The notes: generated by a model from the letters alone, not told the origin. DNA of 64,000 bases from Vibrio coralliilyticus ATCC BAA-450 (GCF_000176135.1 NZ_ACZN01000017.1:806001-870000), one strand, 5' to 3'. Shown: positions 7,055 through 16,182, counted from the stretch's first letter. Numbers and translations: made by a program.

Positions 7055-8362
7055 ATGATTACCGATTACGCAAAATATCTAAGCTCTGAGCTTCCAAATT
7101 ACTGGGGCGAGATTAAAACTTCTTGGAAATCGCCAGAAAGTGGCAAATATATCTATCTAGAACTCACAAGTGGTCACCCTTTTCTTAAACACGTTGAAGA
7201 CTTTGTTAACGAAAATATCTCTGCAAGAAAAGTTGTTTCGCCGACTGCTGAAAACGCTCGTATGCACTATGCCTATGAGATGAAAAACAACCCTCAAAAT
7301 AGCGAAATGATCGTTTCGAGAATGACGCGGAGAATGAAAGAAGGTAAGGGCGATGTTAAACCTCCAGAGTCAGCAAATATCTCGATTCGTTCTTTGAAAA
7401 TCATCTATAACAAAGAGTTGCTAGCGACATATAAAGCGTTTCTCAATACCAATTACTCACTTGGCGAAAACTCAGCTAATAAAATTGGTGCCACCAAATT
7501 CCAGTCTAAGTTTCAAAATGACACAGAATATACGGACTTCTGTGCACCGGTGCTTAATCGAAGAAATGGCGAGTTGATGCTCTTTCACGGCACCTCACCT
7601 TATATCGGTGATTTAATTGCAGGTGGAGGGTTCAGACCAGACCTAGGGAAGAAAAATGCGAAAACAGGTTGCTATGGGATGCTTGGTCAAGGTGCATATT
7701 TCTCAGACAATTTCTCGAAGATTATGACCTATTCGACCTGTCCACAGTGTGGTGACTATCGCTGTTTTTGCAGAGATAATACAGGCCGAAAATTCAGTAA
7801 AACAGCACTAATCTCCAGAGTTTGCCTTGGACACTCTAAACTGTTTCCTCACCTTATCCATAAAGCGATTCCATTCACATCTGCCAGGAATGATTTTAGA
7901 AAAGTGAGTTCAGATCACGCCAAAGAGCTGGGTTATGATTCGGTCATTTCCAGAGGTACCAACAACAACTTCTGGAATATATCCAGTGGCAACAATGAAT
8001 TTATGATCACTGGTGCCAGCCAAGCTTATCCGGAGATTATCTTTGATTATGTAATTGGTGAAGATAACGTGTCTGACAACAATTACTTTATCAACCTCAT
8101 TTCAGGTGCATTGGCGAAATACGATGGCGCAACTAAATTTCGACAAAGCAGCCAATCCAAACACGCTGTCAGAACACTGAAAAACTTAGTAACACGCAGA
8201 GAGTCCGATAAACTGGTAACTGCGGTAAATTACTATATGTCGGTCTCAATCAAAAATAGCGTATTAGCCAGTCAGTATGGCAATCCCCTCAAGCCAGGCT
8301 CACGCCTGCACAAAATGCTCCAGACTGCTATGGTAGAAAGTGGGGCCTATCAGGATTATTAA
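7055..8362 (+). CDS. Tankyrase-like poly/mono(ADP-ribose) polymerase (PARP catalytic domain)
   Basis: Predicted NAD-dependent ADP-ribosyltransferase. Numbered from the TTG at 7046, the catalytic domain spans about 110-340: KIIYNKELLATY matches the opening of PARP domains, LFHGT gives His181, GQGAYFSD gives Tyr218 and NNEFMITG gives Glu318, so the H-Y-E triad of true polymerases is complete. Between Tyr and Glu is a Cys cluster (Cys232, 235, 240, 242; CPQCGDYRCFC) at the place where tankyrases carry their zinc site, followed by tankyrase-like SRVCLGHSK and AYPEIIFDY. The N-terminal 110 and C-terminal 90 residues are unrecognised; no ankyrin, WGR or signal peptide is seen. I prefer ATG 7055 because GGGG lies 11 bases upstream, while the TTG has only 2. 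It stands alone, with its own hairpin after it. Toxin, anti-phage and housekeeping roles are all possible. Confidence 0.82.
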   Translation: MITDYAKYLSSELPNYWGEIKTSWKSPESGKYIYLELTSGHPFLKHVEDFVNENISARKVVSPTAENARMHYAYEMKNNPQNSEMIVSRMTRRMKEGKGDVKPPESANISIRSLKIIYNKELLATYKAFLNTNYSLGENSANKIGATKFQSKFQNDTEYTDFCAPVLNRRNGELMLFHGTSPYIGDLIAGGGFRPDLGKKNAKTGCYGMLGQGAYFSDNFSKIMTYSTCPQCGDYRCFCRDNTGRKFSKTALISRVCLGHSKLFPHLIHKAIPFTSARNDFRKVSSDHAKELGYDSVISRGTNNNFWNISSGNNEFMITGASQAYPEIIFDYVIGEDNVSDNNYFINLISGALAKYDGATKFRQSSQSKHAVRTLKNLVTRRESDKLVTAVNYYMSVSIKNSVLASQYGNPLKPGSRLHKMLQTAMVESGAYQDY

Positions 8363-8379
8363 GCAATACTCTCAGACTG

Positions 8380-8404
8380 TGTGGCCTGACTACCTCAGGC
8401 CACA
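8380..8404 (+). terminator. Hairpin after the PARP gene
   Basis: TGTGGCCTGA pairs with TCAGGCCACA around a 5-base loop, 18 bases past the stop codon. There is no T-run, so termination would be weak; the stem itself is perfect. Confidence 0.5.
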
Positions 8405-8525
8405 ATCTGACTGACTCCTGTTCTGCATTTCTGCTTGAGATCGTCACAATTTCCTGTACTTTACCTGATATTCGCTTGAGTATTTTCCAAGCCCTTCGCT
8501 TTCTGCATTTTTAGGTAAACACAAC

Positions 8526-9323
8526 ATGTCGCTTTCAGATATCAAATTCGTCGCTGCCGATATGGACGGCACTCTGCTGGATGAAAACAGCCAGCTAAAC
8601 CCTGAATTCTTCGAACTATACGAGCAGCTTGAACAGAAACAGATCATTTTTGCAGCGGCATCGGGGCGTCAGTATTACAGCCTGATGGAGACTTTCTCTC
8701 CAGTTAAAGATCGTATGATGTTTGTCGCTGAAAACGGCACGCTGGTCATGCACCAAGGCAAAGAGCTTTACAGCTGCACAATTGATGGCAGTGCCATTGA
8801 AGCCATCATTCAGCAAGCACGAACAATTAGTGGAACACACATTGTGCTTTGCGGTAAAAACTCAGCTTACATCGAAACGCAAGACCCTCGAGCGTTGGAA
8901 GAGTTTGCCAAGTATTACCACCGCTGCGAGTATGTTGAAGATCTACTCAGCGTTGAAGAAGAGTTCATTAAAATCGCCATTTGCCACTTCGATGGAACTG
9001 AAGAACTCGTGTTCCCTGCCATGAACGAGCACTTTGGTGACAATCATCAAGTGGTTGTGAGTGCTAAGATCTGGCTGGATGTGATGAATGCAGAGGCTTC
9101 AAAAGGCGCAGCCATTAAACATCTCCAACAAACGCTTGGCTTTAGTCATGAACAAACCATGAGCTTTGGCGACTACCTAAATGACTTAGAAATGCTCAAA
9201 GAGAGCTACCACTCCTACGCCATGGAGAATGCTCACGACACCATTAAGCAGACCGCTCGATTCCGCGCACCAAGTAATCGAGAGAATGGCGTCCTTAAAG
9301 TCATTAAGGACAAGCTGCTTTAA
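8526..9323 (+). CDS. Cof-type HAD-IIB sugar phosphatase (YbiV/SupH-like)
   Basis: Cytosolic phosphatase of 265 residues. HAD motif I is DMDGTLLDE (nucleophile Asp12, acid Asp14), motif II is AASGR, and motif IV is GDYLNDLEM. The cap is of the C2B kind. The order and spacing, including QYYSLM and FVAENG, resemble E. coli YbiV (SupH), which hydrolyses sugar phosphates; the substrate here is inferred. The ATG at 8526 follows an AT-rich leader with only a weak ribosome site (AGGTAAACAC). It is a single-gene unit convergent with the next gene, sharing a terminator at 9338-9367. Confidence 0.88.
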   Translation: MSLSDIKFVAADMDGTLLDENSQLNPEFFELYEQLEQKQIIFAAASGRQYYSLMETFSPVKDRMMFVAENGTLVMHQGKELYSCTIDGSAIEAIIQQARTISGTHIVLCGKNSAYIETQDPRALEEFAKYYHRCEYVEDLLSVEEEFIKIAICHFDGTEELVFPAMNEHFGDNHQVVVSAKIWLDVMNAEASKGAAIKHLQQTLGFSHEQTMSFGDYLNDLEMLKESYHSYAMENAHDTIKQTARFRAPSNRENGVLKVIKDKLL

Positions 9324-9334
9324 AGCGCATCAAT

Positions 9335-9976
9335 TTAAAGCCCGTCACCGTCGTTTTCGGGCTTTTTCTCATCTTCGATTATCACTGCGGCTTTCTCTTT
9401 CTCCGACAGTTCTGCGAGTTGCTGCGTGATTTCTTCTTGCCTCTTGGAACAGCGTTCAACTGCCTCTGCGGTCACTTTAAGGGCTTTAGCCATCTGAGAC
9501 ACATTGTGTGTTGCACTGAATACCGTACTCTGAAGTGGTCTTAGCAATAGCCAGTACACTGCACCGATGGCAGCGATCAAGATGACACCGACTAAAGCGA
9601 CGATCAACACGATCTTAAACTGCAAATCGTCGAAAAATCGCTGACTCTTTTCACTGACAACTTGTTGCGAGTGCTGAATAGCGGCAGGGAAGCTAGCAAC
9701 GGAGTCTCTGGAGATGGAGACCAGTTGATTGAGGTTGGAAATAGTCTCACTCAACGTCTGCTTTTGTTGTTCGGTCAGATTATCACTGTGCGCAATACCA
9801 TCGAGAGCACCCGCAATGCTATCCAACGATGCACGAGTTTGATCGATGGAATTCTCTATCCCGTCCAACTCCAGCGTCACATTAACGTCAATAAATGCAC
9901 TGTCACTCTCAGGTGGTGGCTGTCCAAAAGCGCTCAGAGAGATTAAAGCAAGCCCCAGCATCATCCAGATTTTCAT
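9335..9976 (-). CDS. Signal-anchored membrane protein of unknown function
   Basis: 213 residues not recognised as a named family. An N-terminal signal peptide (MKIWMMLGLALISLSAFGQ) is followed by about 100 hydrophilic, heptad-like residues predicted to lie in the periplasm. One membrane helix (about 121-146, IVLIVALVGVILIAAIGAVYW) then leads to a cytoplasmic coiled-coil tail rich in Glu/Lys. The layout resembles a chemoreceptor without signalling tip, so a scaffold or sensor role is conceivable but unproven. It is convergent with the HAD gene and probably transcribed alone. Confidence 0.6.
   Translation of the reverse strand: MKIWMMLGLALISLSAFGQPPPESDSAFIDVNVTLELDGIENSIDQTRASLDSIAGALDGIAHSDNLTEQQKQTLSETISNLNQLVSISRDSVASFPAAIQHSQQVVSEKSQRFFDDLQFKIVLIVALVGVILIAAIGAVYWLLLRPLQSTVFSATHNVSQMAKALKVTAEAVERCSKRQEEITQQLAELSEKEKAAVIIEDEKKPENDGDGL
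9338..9367 (+). terminator. Terminator after the HAD phosphatase gene
   Basis: AAAGCCCG pairs with CGGGCTTTTT around a 13-base loop. The right arm is followed by T and TC, and the sequence overlaps the last codons of the convergent gene at 9335. Confidence 0.75.
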
Positions 9977-10063
9977 CGATTACTTCTCATTAAATTCATA
10001 TTTCTTCTCCATAATTTAGCTTTGATTTCAGCGCGTTACTGAGACACATAACAAAAACGAGAG

Positions 10064-10909
10064 TTAACTCCTGAAACGAGCAGTAAAAATCAGCGCGATG
10101 CCCCCTAAAATCAGCAATGACGACATGACTGCATTTAGAGTGATCGTTTCACCAAGTAGTAAACTACCCGCAATAAACGCAATCACAGGTACCGCCAACT
10201 GAGAAACAGAAGCTTGAAGAACGGAGAGTTGCCTTAGAACCTGATACCAAAGAATGTAACCGAACCCTGATGCGAACACCCCAGACAGTAGCGCCCACAT
10301 GGCTCCCTGCGCAGTGACAGACTCCAATGAGAGTAATGCGGGGCTGAGCATCAGAGCCATCAGGCTCGCCACCAAAAAACCATGAGTTATCGACTGAGCA
10401 GCATTGGCAGTATTACGGCCCAGCAATGTGAACCCAGCCCAACAAATACCTGAGATCAACATTAAAGCAGCGGAACCGAAATTGGGTGTCTCGGCAGACG
10501 GCAACATAAGCACAACAAACCCCGTCAGAGAAATACCAATGCCAATGCTCTCACCTATTTTAAGGCGGTTACCTGTCATCAAATGGAAAGCAATCAGTGC
10601 CATCTGAACCATTCCGAATAGAATCAACGCTCCCGTCCCTGTAGTGAGCTGGGTATACGCGAATGAAAAGCTTACCGCATAACCAAACAGTGCTCCCCCA
10701 GCCCACCAACTGGCTCTGTCGCTGACAAATTGGTAGTTCATCTGGCCTCTGAAAGCTAAGATAAGCCATAGCGTCACCGCCCCAGACACCAAACGAATCC
10801 AAGTAAATGAGCCAGGATCAATAGCGTGATTTGCGAGAGCAAACCGACAGAAAAATGAGTTAGCGGCAAACGCAGTGAGCGCAGCGACAAGAAGAATAGA
10901 TTTATGCAT
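10064..10909 (-). CDS. EamA/DMT-family metabolite exporter
   Basis: 281 residues with ten hydrophobic segments in two repeats of five, the hallmark of EamA (drug/metabolite) transporters. The Arg/Gly-rich loops and the repeat sequences GSFTWIRL and GYILWYQVL fit. Members export amino acids, nucleobases or other small metabolites; the substrate is unknown. The start is ATG 10909 (MHKSILLVAALTAF), preceded by AAGGGAAA. The reading frame continues 45 codons upstream, but that part is not membrane-like. It lies downstream of the OlsF-like operon, from which it is separated by a terminator, so it has its own promoter. Confidence 0.85.
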   Translation of the reverse strand: MHKSILLVAALTAFAANSFFCRFALANHAIDPGSFTWIRLVSGAVTLWLILAFRGQMNYQFVSDRASWWAGGALFGYAVSFSFAYTQLTTGTGALILFGMVQMALIAFHLMTGNRLKIGESIGIGISLTGFVVLMLPSAETPNFGSAALMLISGICWAGFTLLGRNTANAAQSITHGFLVASLMALMLSPALLSLESVTAQGAMWALLSGVFASGFGYILWYQVLRQLSVLQASVSQLAVPVIAFIAGSLLLGETITLNAVMSSLLILGGIALIFTARFRS

Positions 10910-11008
10910 AAATTTCCCTTTCAACCATAGGATTGTATGGCGAAAGCTGAGGTTCAGGATAGCTCGGTTGTTTCTGGTTAATACTCGAAAGCTATATCGA
11001 TAGACAAT

Positions 11009-11037
11009 TAAAAAGCCGCGATGATTATCGCGGCTTA
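11009..11037 (-). terminator. Terminator of the seven-gene OlsF-like operon
   Basis: Reading leftward, AAGCCGCGATAAT and ATCGCGGCTT form a perfect stem followed by TTTAATT. It lies just past the stop of the acyltransferase gene at 11053 and before the exporter gene. Confidence 0.9.
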
Positions 11038-11052
11038 GACTCATGGATGAGT

Positions 11053-12825
11053 TTAGTGAGACTGTTCACTGCTTAGTTGTGCAGAATGAATCTCTTGATA
11101 CGCTTTCGCTTCATCCCGCCCCATATATTTACCTAATGTTCTGACTGGTACCGAAGTCAGGTCGACGACAATCAAGCCATCCAGCGCAAAGTTAAAGGCA
11201 GGGTCAACATTAAAGCAAACCAGTTTACCGTTCATTCCGAGGTATTGTCTCAGTAACACAGGTAACCCCATACCTTGCTCAAGGCGACTCAGCACTTTAG
11301 AGAGCAACGGTAAATCAGCCAATGAACTCAGCATGTCCGGACGCCAGAATTCCTGACCACTTTTCTCTAGTGGTGTTGTTGGCGATACAAGCTTTGCTTT
11401 CTCTTCATCGTAATAATGGACAGACATTACCGATGCAATCAGCTGTCTCGCGACCGGGCTGTAATCATTGCTGATACTGACCGGACCAAATAAATGTGTG
11501 TATTTCGGATGGCGCTCAACAAACTTGGCGATGCCTTTCCATAACAGGAGTAAGGAGTGCATATTGCGTTGGTATTGTTTCGACACCACGGAACGCCCAA
11601 GCTCAATCGACTGCCCCAAAGTATCAACAAACGCTTCGTCATAGTTGAACAGGCTGGTGGAATATAGCTGCTCTATCCCACCTTTAGCGATCAGTTCATC
11701 TACAAGACCTAAGCGATAAGCACCCACTAAATCTTGGTTCGCTCGGTTCCAGACAAACAACTGATGGTAGTGCGGGTCAAATCTGTCGATATCGCACGAT
11801 AAACCGCTGCCTTCACCGACTTCACGGAAGCTCTCTTCACGCACACGGCCAATCTCCTGCATCATGTGCGGAATCACATCCGTTGGAGCGCAGTAAACAT
11901 CAAAGTCACCTTGTTCGAGGAGCTTGTATTGTTCAATCTGCGACAACTCATTCTCCAATGTGGCAACACCTACAGGAGCAATGATTGGCTCGGCATCATC
12001 CGTCTGTAGTGCAGACATCTGTGGCTTTCCCATACTGCCCATTAAATACGTGTTCAGGCGGAAGTACTGGGTAATATCTTCTTCATCCTCAAAACCTTTG
12101 ATTTCTGAGAATGGGATAGCATTGCCGATTGATACGGATATCGTCTGCCCTGATTTGTTGAGCAGTTCACGTCCAAGTAGCGCCGTTCTCAGCAAAGGGT
12201 GGATTCGTCCCGCTTGATAGAAGAGCTTGCTGTTCATACCATTGATAAAAACCGGCACCGTTGTCGCTTCGGCATGCTTCACAAACTTAGCGACGGACTT
12301 ACTCCACGCTTTATCGGTGATTTTATTTTCATTCGCCTGCCAAGCAGAGACTTCGCCCGCAGGGAAGATAATCAACACCCCACCCTCTTTGAGGTGCTGA
12401 TTGGCTTCTTTGATCGCTTTTCTGTTGGTCTGTCTGGCTTGTTCTCCACCAAATACGTTCACTCCAATGAACAGGTCATCCAGTTCAGGAATGCGTTTTA
12501 GCAGTTCATTCGCCAGCACTTTTACGTCCTTTCGCGCCTTAGAAATCAGAGACGCGAGAATTATCCCTTCAATGCCACCAAACGGATGGTTAGCAACAAT
12601 CAGCACCGAACCTTCGGCGGGGATATTTTCCAGACTGCCATGGTCAACTTCATACTGGGTGCCAATTCGGTTGAGCGCTTCTTGCATAAACTCAAAGCTG
12701 TCTTCCGGCAAGATATCTTGCTTGTAGAGTGCGTCGAGCGTTGATAAACCCGTTGCCCACTCCACCATTGACTCACCAATACCAAACGGCGTTTTTCGCG
12801 GCAATCTGAAAGGACTATCCAACAT
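11053..12825 (-). CDS. OlsF-like bifunctional acyltransferase (PlsC + OlsB/GNAT), ornithine-lipid type
   Basis: 590-residue fusion. The N-terminal half is a PlsC-like O-acyltransferase with NHPFGG (about 78-83) and the later FPAGE block. The C-terminal half (about 300-530) is an OlsB-type N-acyltransferase resembling the COG3176 family. This order is that of OlsF of Serratia and Vibrio cholerae, which makes ornithine lipid from acyl carriers and ornithine. It acts at the inner membrane. The start overlaps the stop of the DoxX gene by one base gap, and it is the last of seven genes. In V. cholerae OlsF responds to phosphate starvation; I found no convincing Pho box here. Confidence 0.82.
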   Translation of the reverse strand: MLDSPFRLPRKTPFGIGESMVEWATGLSTLDALYKQDILPEDSFEFMQEALNRIGTQYEVDHGSLENIPAEGSVLIVANHPFGGIEGIILASLISKARKDVKVLANELLKRIPELDDLFIGVNVFGGEQARQTNRKAIKEANQHLKEGGVLIIFPAGEVSAWQANENKITDKAWSKSVAKFVKHAEATTVPVFINGMNSKLFYQAGRIHPLLRTALLGRELLNKSGQTISVSIGNAIPFSEIKGFEDEEDITQYFRLNTYLMGSMGKPQMSALQTDDAEPIIAPVGVATLENELSQIEQYKLLEQGDFDVYCAPTDVIPHMMQEIGRVREESFREVGEGSGLSCDIDRFDPHYHQLFVWNRANQDLVGAYRLGLVDELIAKGGIEQLYSTSLFNYDEAFVDTLGQSIELGRSVVSKQYQRNMHSLLLLWKGIAKFVERHPKYTHLFGPVSISNDYSPVARQLIASVMSVHYYDEEKAKLVSPTTPLEKSGQEFWRPDMLSSLADLPLLSKVLSRLEQGMGLPVLLRQYLGMNGKLVCFNVDPAFNFALDGLIVVDLTSVPVRTLGKYMGRDEAKAYQEIHSAQLSSEQSH

Positions 12826-12826
12826 A

Positions 12827-13279
12827 TTAAGCTCCTTTTGCTAGCAAGTTATGCGTAAACGTTCCTTCCGTTTTCACATCACGGATGAACAGGAATACAC
12901 CGCACGACCAAACAATACATGCCATACCGAATAGCAAACCACCATCGTCACCAACAATCTCACCCATAGCGTTGAACTCGGGCATAACAATGCCTAGTGG
13001 AGTGAATAGGTGGAAGAAAATCGCACCTGTCATGATACCTGCACTCATTGCCGCACCAACACCGTGTAAGCGAGTAAACAGCAGGATTGAGGCAATCAGC
13101 TCGGAAAAGCCAATTAAGTAACCACCGTAAACACCAAACCATTCAATCCCTGACCATTCCCCTAGCGTGCCAAAGATATGATCCGTCTCATAAGAGCCTG
13201 AGAACTTGAAGAACAACGATTGAATAAAAACAAAGGCAATAAACGCTGAAGGAATATGCTTAATCGGAGAAAATTTCAT
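12827..13279 (-). CDS. DoxX-like four-helix membrane protein
   Basis: 150 residues with four hydrophobic segments and the GGYLIGFSELIASILL helix typical of DoxX-like proteins. DoxX relatives occur in quinone/thiol and lipid-associated gene sets, with no agreed enzymatic role. It starts at 13279 after AAGGATTTCCC. It is sixth in the operon, one base before the acyltransferase start, so the two are almost certainly co-translated. The clustering suggests that it belongs to the same membrane process as OlsF. Confidence 0.72.
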   Translation of the reverse strand: MKFSPIKHIPSAFIAFVFIQSLFFKFSGSYETDHIFGTLGEWSGIEWFGVYGGYLIGFSELIASILLFTRLHGVGAAMSAGIMTGAIFFHLFTPLGIVMPEFNAMGEIVGDDGGLLFGMACIVWSCGVFLFIRDVKTEGTFTHNLLAKGA

Positions 13280-13294
13280 AGAGGGAAATCCTTG

Positions 13295-13732
13295 TTAGTT
13301 AACTAAAGTTGGCCAATTGATATCAGCTTGCTTGATGTGACCAGCACGGTCGTCATCCCACCAGCTTTTCACTTCTGCGTCATAGTTCAGGTAAAGCTTA
13401 CCGTCGACGATCGCCCATTGTTTTGGATCCGCTGACGCAAAATCGTTTTTAGCTGAAATCGCCCACGCGCAGTAACCGCCATATTGAGGAGCGTAAGCTT
13501 CAGGGTCTGCTTTAAATTTGTCTAAATTTTCCTGAGAAGAGAAATACCAGTCAGCGCCCTCATATTCGACTTGCCACTTGCTGTCTCCTTTAACAGGTTT
13601 ACCTTCGGTAAAATAGGCAACCGTGTCATAACCGCTCACTGCTTTGCTGCTGAATATTCCGGTGTAAATTTTATCTGCTGACCAAGATGGGAAACTGACT
13701 AACATGATTAAAAGGGCAAATAACTTCTTCAT
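13295..13732 (-). CDS. YHS-domain periplasmic protein
   Basis: 145 residues. ATG 13732 follows AGGAGTCTTC at good spacing and begins a signal peptide (MKKLFALLIMLVSFPSWSA). The mature part contains the YHS-like core: GYDTVAYF, then WYFSS, FKADPEAYAPQYGGYCA. YHS domains are thought to bind metal, often copper; Cys in GGYCAW and nearby His would be candidate ligands, which is inference. The ATG overlaps the preceding gene's stop by four bases, so translation is coupled. Confidence 0.8.
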   Translation of the reverse strand: MKKLFALLIMLVSFPSWSADKIYTGIFSSKAVSGYDTVAYFTEGKPVKGDSKWQVEYEGADWYFSSQENLDKFKADPEAYAPQYGGYCAWAISAKNDFASADPKQWAIVDGKLYLNYDAEVKSWWDDDRAGHIKQADINWPTLVN

Positions 13733-14475
13733 TTGAAGACTCCTTGTTCTACAACGTCGGCCTTCAAACAACTTTGTGTCGTTCGAAAATCAACATTGCG
13801 ATGATTGTCGATTGATTGGTAATTCATCTCTTGTTTAGTAGAAGACACGACAACTGAGGTAAAACTTACAGTGCGAGCGTCATTTCTTTCCATAAGAGGA
13901 GAAAGGTGCGGATAGCTGTCATCAAACGTCTGATGAAAGCGTTTACCTATCTCTTCATCTGGCGTCGTCAACACTAATTCGTTAAACAAACTTAGGCGAT
14001 ATTGTCTCGCGTCTTCGTAGTGCAAAGCCGCCGAGACTATCGGCGCAAACGCATGTGAACGCGTAAGCTGCTCCCCATCCCAAGTCCATAACACGGTTTC
14101 ATTCGCTGTTCTGCGTGTATCGAAAGAAACCACAGTGAAAGGTGCAAAGTGTGTGAGTTCCATTTCCAACAATCGAGCATCGACAGTCTGACTGGAACAA
14201 CTGCTAGCAAGACGTTTAATGATCATACCCCGACTGGTTAGCGGACCTTTTGGTGTCTTCCCTTGGTAGAAGTTAAGCAAACACACAGTAACACCGTGCT
14301 CGTTGGCGGAAATCCAACTGCCTCCACCCACAGGGTCAATCGGCATCACACAGTGCACACCATCAATGACCAGACTTTGTGGCTCAAGCGCTGGCAGGCG
14401 AGAACGCTGCTCGTCGCGATTGAAATAAACTTCGTAGTGGTTATTGCCATGGTAAACCCAAGATAATGTACACAT
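13729..14475 (-). CDS. NRDE (TANGO2-like) family protein
   Basis: 248 residues opening with MCTLSW and FNRDE, the signature that names the NRDE/TANGO2 family. The Cys at position 2, exposed once Met is removed, hints at an N-terminal nucleophile fold, as discussed for the family. Human TANGO2 has been tied to lipid and coenzyme-A-related metabolism; the bacterial role is open. Operon position between the DinB and YHS genes, with a 4-base overlap to the YHS start. The C-terminal 60 residues are less conserved in appearance and Ser/Thr-rich. Confidence 0.82.
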   Translation of the reverse strand: MCTLSWVYHGNNHYEVYFNRDEQRSRLPALEPQSLVIDGVHCVMPIDPVGGGSWISANEHGVTVCLLNFYQGKTPKGPLTSRGMIIKRLASSCSSQTVDARLLEMELTHFAPFTVVSFDTRRTANETVLWTWDGEQLTRSHAFAPIVSAALHYEDARQYRLSLFNELVLTTPDEEIGKRFHQTFDDSYPHLSPLMERNDARTVSFTSVVVSSTKQEMNYQSIDNHRNVDFRTTQSCLKADVVEQGVFK

Positions 14476-14478
14476 AGA

Positions 14479-15033
14479 TTACTGCGCCCTTTGGTAAGTT
14501 GCCGTCGTTGGTGCGACGCCAAAATGGCTATCTGATGCCACGCCTCTTAACGATGCCACGACTTTCGCCATCGCAAAGTGATGAGTAGCGTGGAGCGCGG
14601 CGAAGGTAATTTCGCGGACAAAGGTCGAAGTGACTTCTTCAACATGCGTTTGAGAGAGCATCACTTCTGTTTCAACCTGAACAGGTTGATTCAGTTCATT
14701 GGCTGGTAAACCAAACAGCCATTCAATCAGCTCAGCTATCTCCTGCTTAGCGACATTAATATCTCGCTCGACGTTATGACCGCGGCGGCGAACGTTGTAA
14801 TCAATTTTGTCACGGTCCAAACGAATAGCATGAAACAGGTCGAGCCAATGACGGTAGTGCTCACCAATCGAGCTGCTCACATGAGGTTGGGCGATAAAAG
14901 TATAATCTTCCGGTTGCAACGTTTCTAAAAACTCGTAGCCCTGATTGAGCGTCTCAATGCAGCCGACAACGGCCTGAGAAGTCTGAGATTTAGCAAGCAT
15001 GGCTGAAAGCGTCGAAGTATTCTTCATAAACAT
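14479..15033 (-). CDS. DinB-family (DinB_2-like) putative metal-dependent enzyme
   Basis: 184 residues in the DinB/YfiT-like four-helix fold. Candidate metal ligands are His in GEHYRHW (about residues 58-61) and the HATHHF cluster near the C-terminal part (about 151). Relatives include thiol S-transferases and hydrolases; the reaction here is unknown. AGGAAAA lies just before the ATG at 15033. Third gene of the operon, 3 bases before the NRDE start and 18 bases after the ATP-grasp stop. Confidence 0.72.
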   Translation of the reverse strand: MFMKNTSTLSAMLAKSQTSQAVVGCIETLNQGYEFLETLQPEDYTFIAQPHVSSSIGEHYRHWLDLFHAIRLDRDKIDYNVRRRGHNVERDINVAKQEIAELIEWLFGLPANELNQPVQVETEVMLSQTHVEEVTSTFVREITFAALHATHHFAMAKVVASLRGVASDSHFGVAPTTATYQRAQ

Positions 15034-15051
15034 TTTTCCTGCGCAGAGCTA

Positions 15052-16182
15052 TTAATCGGTCATGGGATAAAGCTGAGTCAGCAATTTTTCTTCTCGCCAC
15101 GCCCGTAGTAGCGCACCCAGAGAAGGCGTCTGATGGCCTTGCTGTTTGTGTTTAGAGCCAATTTGATAAAGCAAACGGTACTGCTTAAGCAGCGTACTGA
15201 AGATATGCGACAGTGATGTGTCGCTGTCCCAGATATGCGCGGCTTCACTACTCGCGCCATTGATTTCGAGAATGTCGAACGCTTCACCACGCATTAATGC
15301 ATTGATATCTTTAAATTTCACATCCAGACGACCGTAGTTAAAGCCTTCAAAATCACCGAGAACTTCGTCCAGCTTTTGTTCGAGAGCCTCCGTGATGAAT
15401 TGATTGCCATCGCGGAAGATACAACCACGCGAATGGCTGCCCGCAAATGCCAACTGAAACTCGTCCCCTTCCGGAATAACCACATCGAGATGTTCGCTAT
15501 GACGAGGCAAATACAAATGCTGAAGTTTGCCTGCACGTGGACAGTGTTCAATCAACTGTTTGAGTGAAGAGCGTCCATCACCCGTCACACGTGGGGAGTA
15601 TTTAAGAGTGATGGAAATAACCTTGCCTCGCTCCTCTCCCGGTTGTCTGACATAAAATATGCCCGCTTCAGCACTGTAGTCCGAGCGAACTTGCAACAGA
15701 AAGCGTCCTTGAGAAGGGAACTGAGCGATATAGTCTTTGAGTTGTTGGTCGCCATTCACCAACTTGACCCCAACCCCTCGGCAACCCAAATCAGGCTTTG
15801 CCACAAGAGGGTAAGTAATTCCTTGCTGTTTGAGTTGTTCTTTTGCTTGTGTAAACAATTGCGCTTCGTTGGTGTCAGATTTCTCCAACGTAATGAAAGG
15901 CAAAATCCACTGGCGCGTAATATCTCCAGCCGCGCTGAAAATGTCGTGTTTGGATTCTCCAACCATACCGCTAAGTTTGATCGCAGGGTTAGCAATCAGC
16001 GGCAGTGCCCAATCTCTGTGATACAGGCTTAATGCTGCACTTTGGATAACCACAGGCGCATAAACGAACCAAGCTGGTAAAAATTCAAATGGCGAGATGA
16101 CTCTTTTCGGTTCATGGAGAACTGGCATTCCCGCATTGACCTTTCCTTGTGGAATCATTTCGACATTAGCGAGCTGTGTCAT
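15052..16182 (-). CDS. ATP-grasp ligase-like protein (D-Ala-D-Ala ligase fold)
   Basis: 376 residues. An N-terminal region without clear motifs leads into an ATP-grasp fold: YPLVAKPDLGCRGVGV (about 130-145) is the nucleotide loop, FLLQVRSDY follows, YGRLDVKF and DILEINGASSEA carry the Mg-binding Glu/Asn pair. Such enzymes join a carboxylate to an amine or thiol with ATP. With an OlsF partner it could act on an amino acid or lipid head group, but this is inference from context. AGAGGC precedes ATG 16182, which overlaps the DedA gene by 17 bases. Confidence 0.72.
   Translation of the reverse strand: MTQLANVEMIPQGKVNAGMPVLHEPKRVISPFEFLPAWFVYAPVVIQSAALSLYHRDWALPLIANPAIKLSGMVGESKHDIFSAAGDITRQWILPFITLEKSDTNEAQLFTQAKEQLKQQGITYPLVAKPDLGCRGVGVKLVNGDQQLKDYIAQFPSQGRFLLQVRSDYSAEAGIFYVRQPGEERGKVISITLKYSPRVTGDGRSSLKQLIEHCPRAGKLQHLYLPRHSEHLDVVIPEGDEFQLAFAGSHSRGCIFRDGNQFITEALEQKLDEVLGDFEGFNYGRLDVKFKDINALMRGEAFDILEINGASSEAAHIWDSDTSLSHIFSTLLKQYRLLYQIGSKHKQQGHQTPSLGALLRAWREEKLLTQLYPMTD

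Noticed and set aside
7046..8362. PARP gene as a mobile or phage-borne cargo
   Set aside because: No integrase, transposase, tRNA or direct repeat was found at its edges; its base composition does not stand out by eye.
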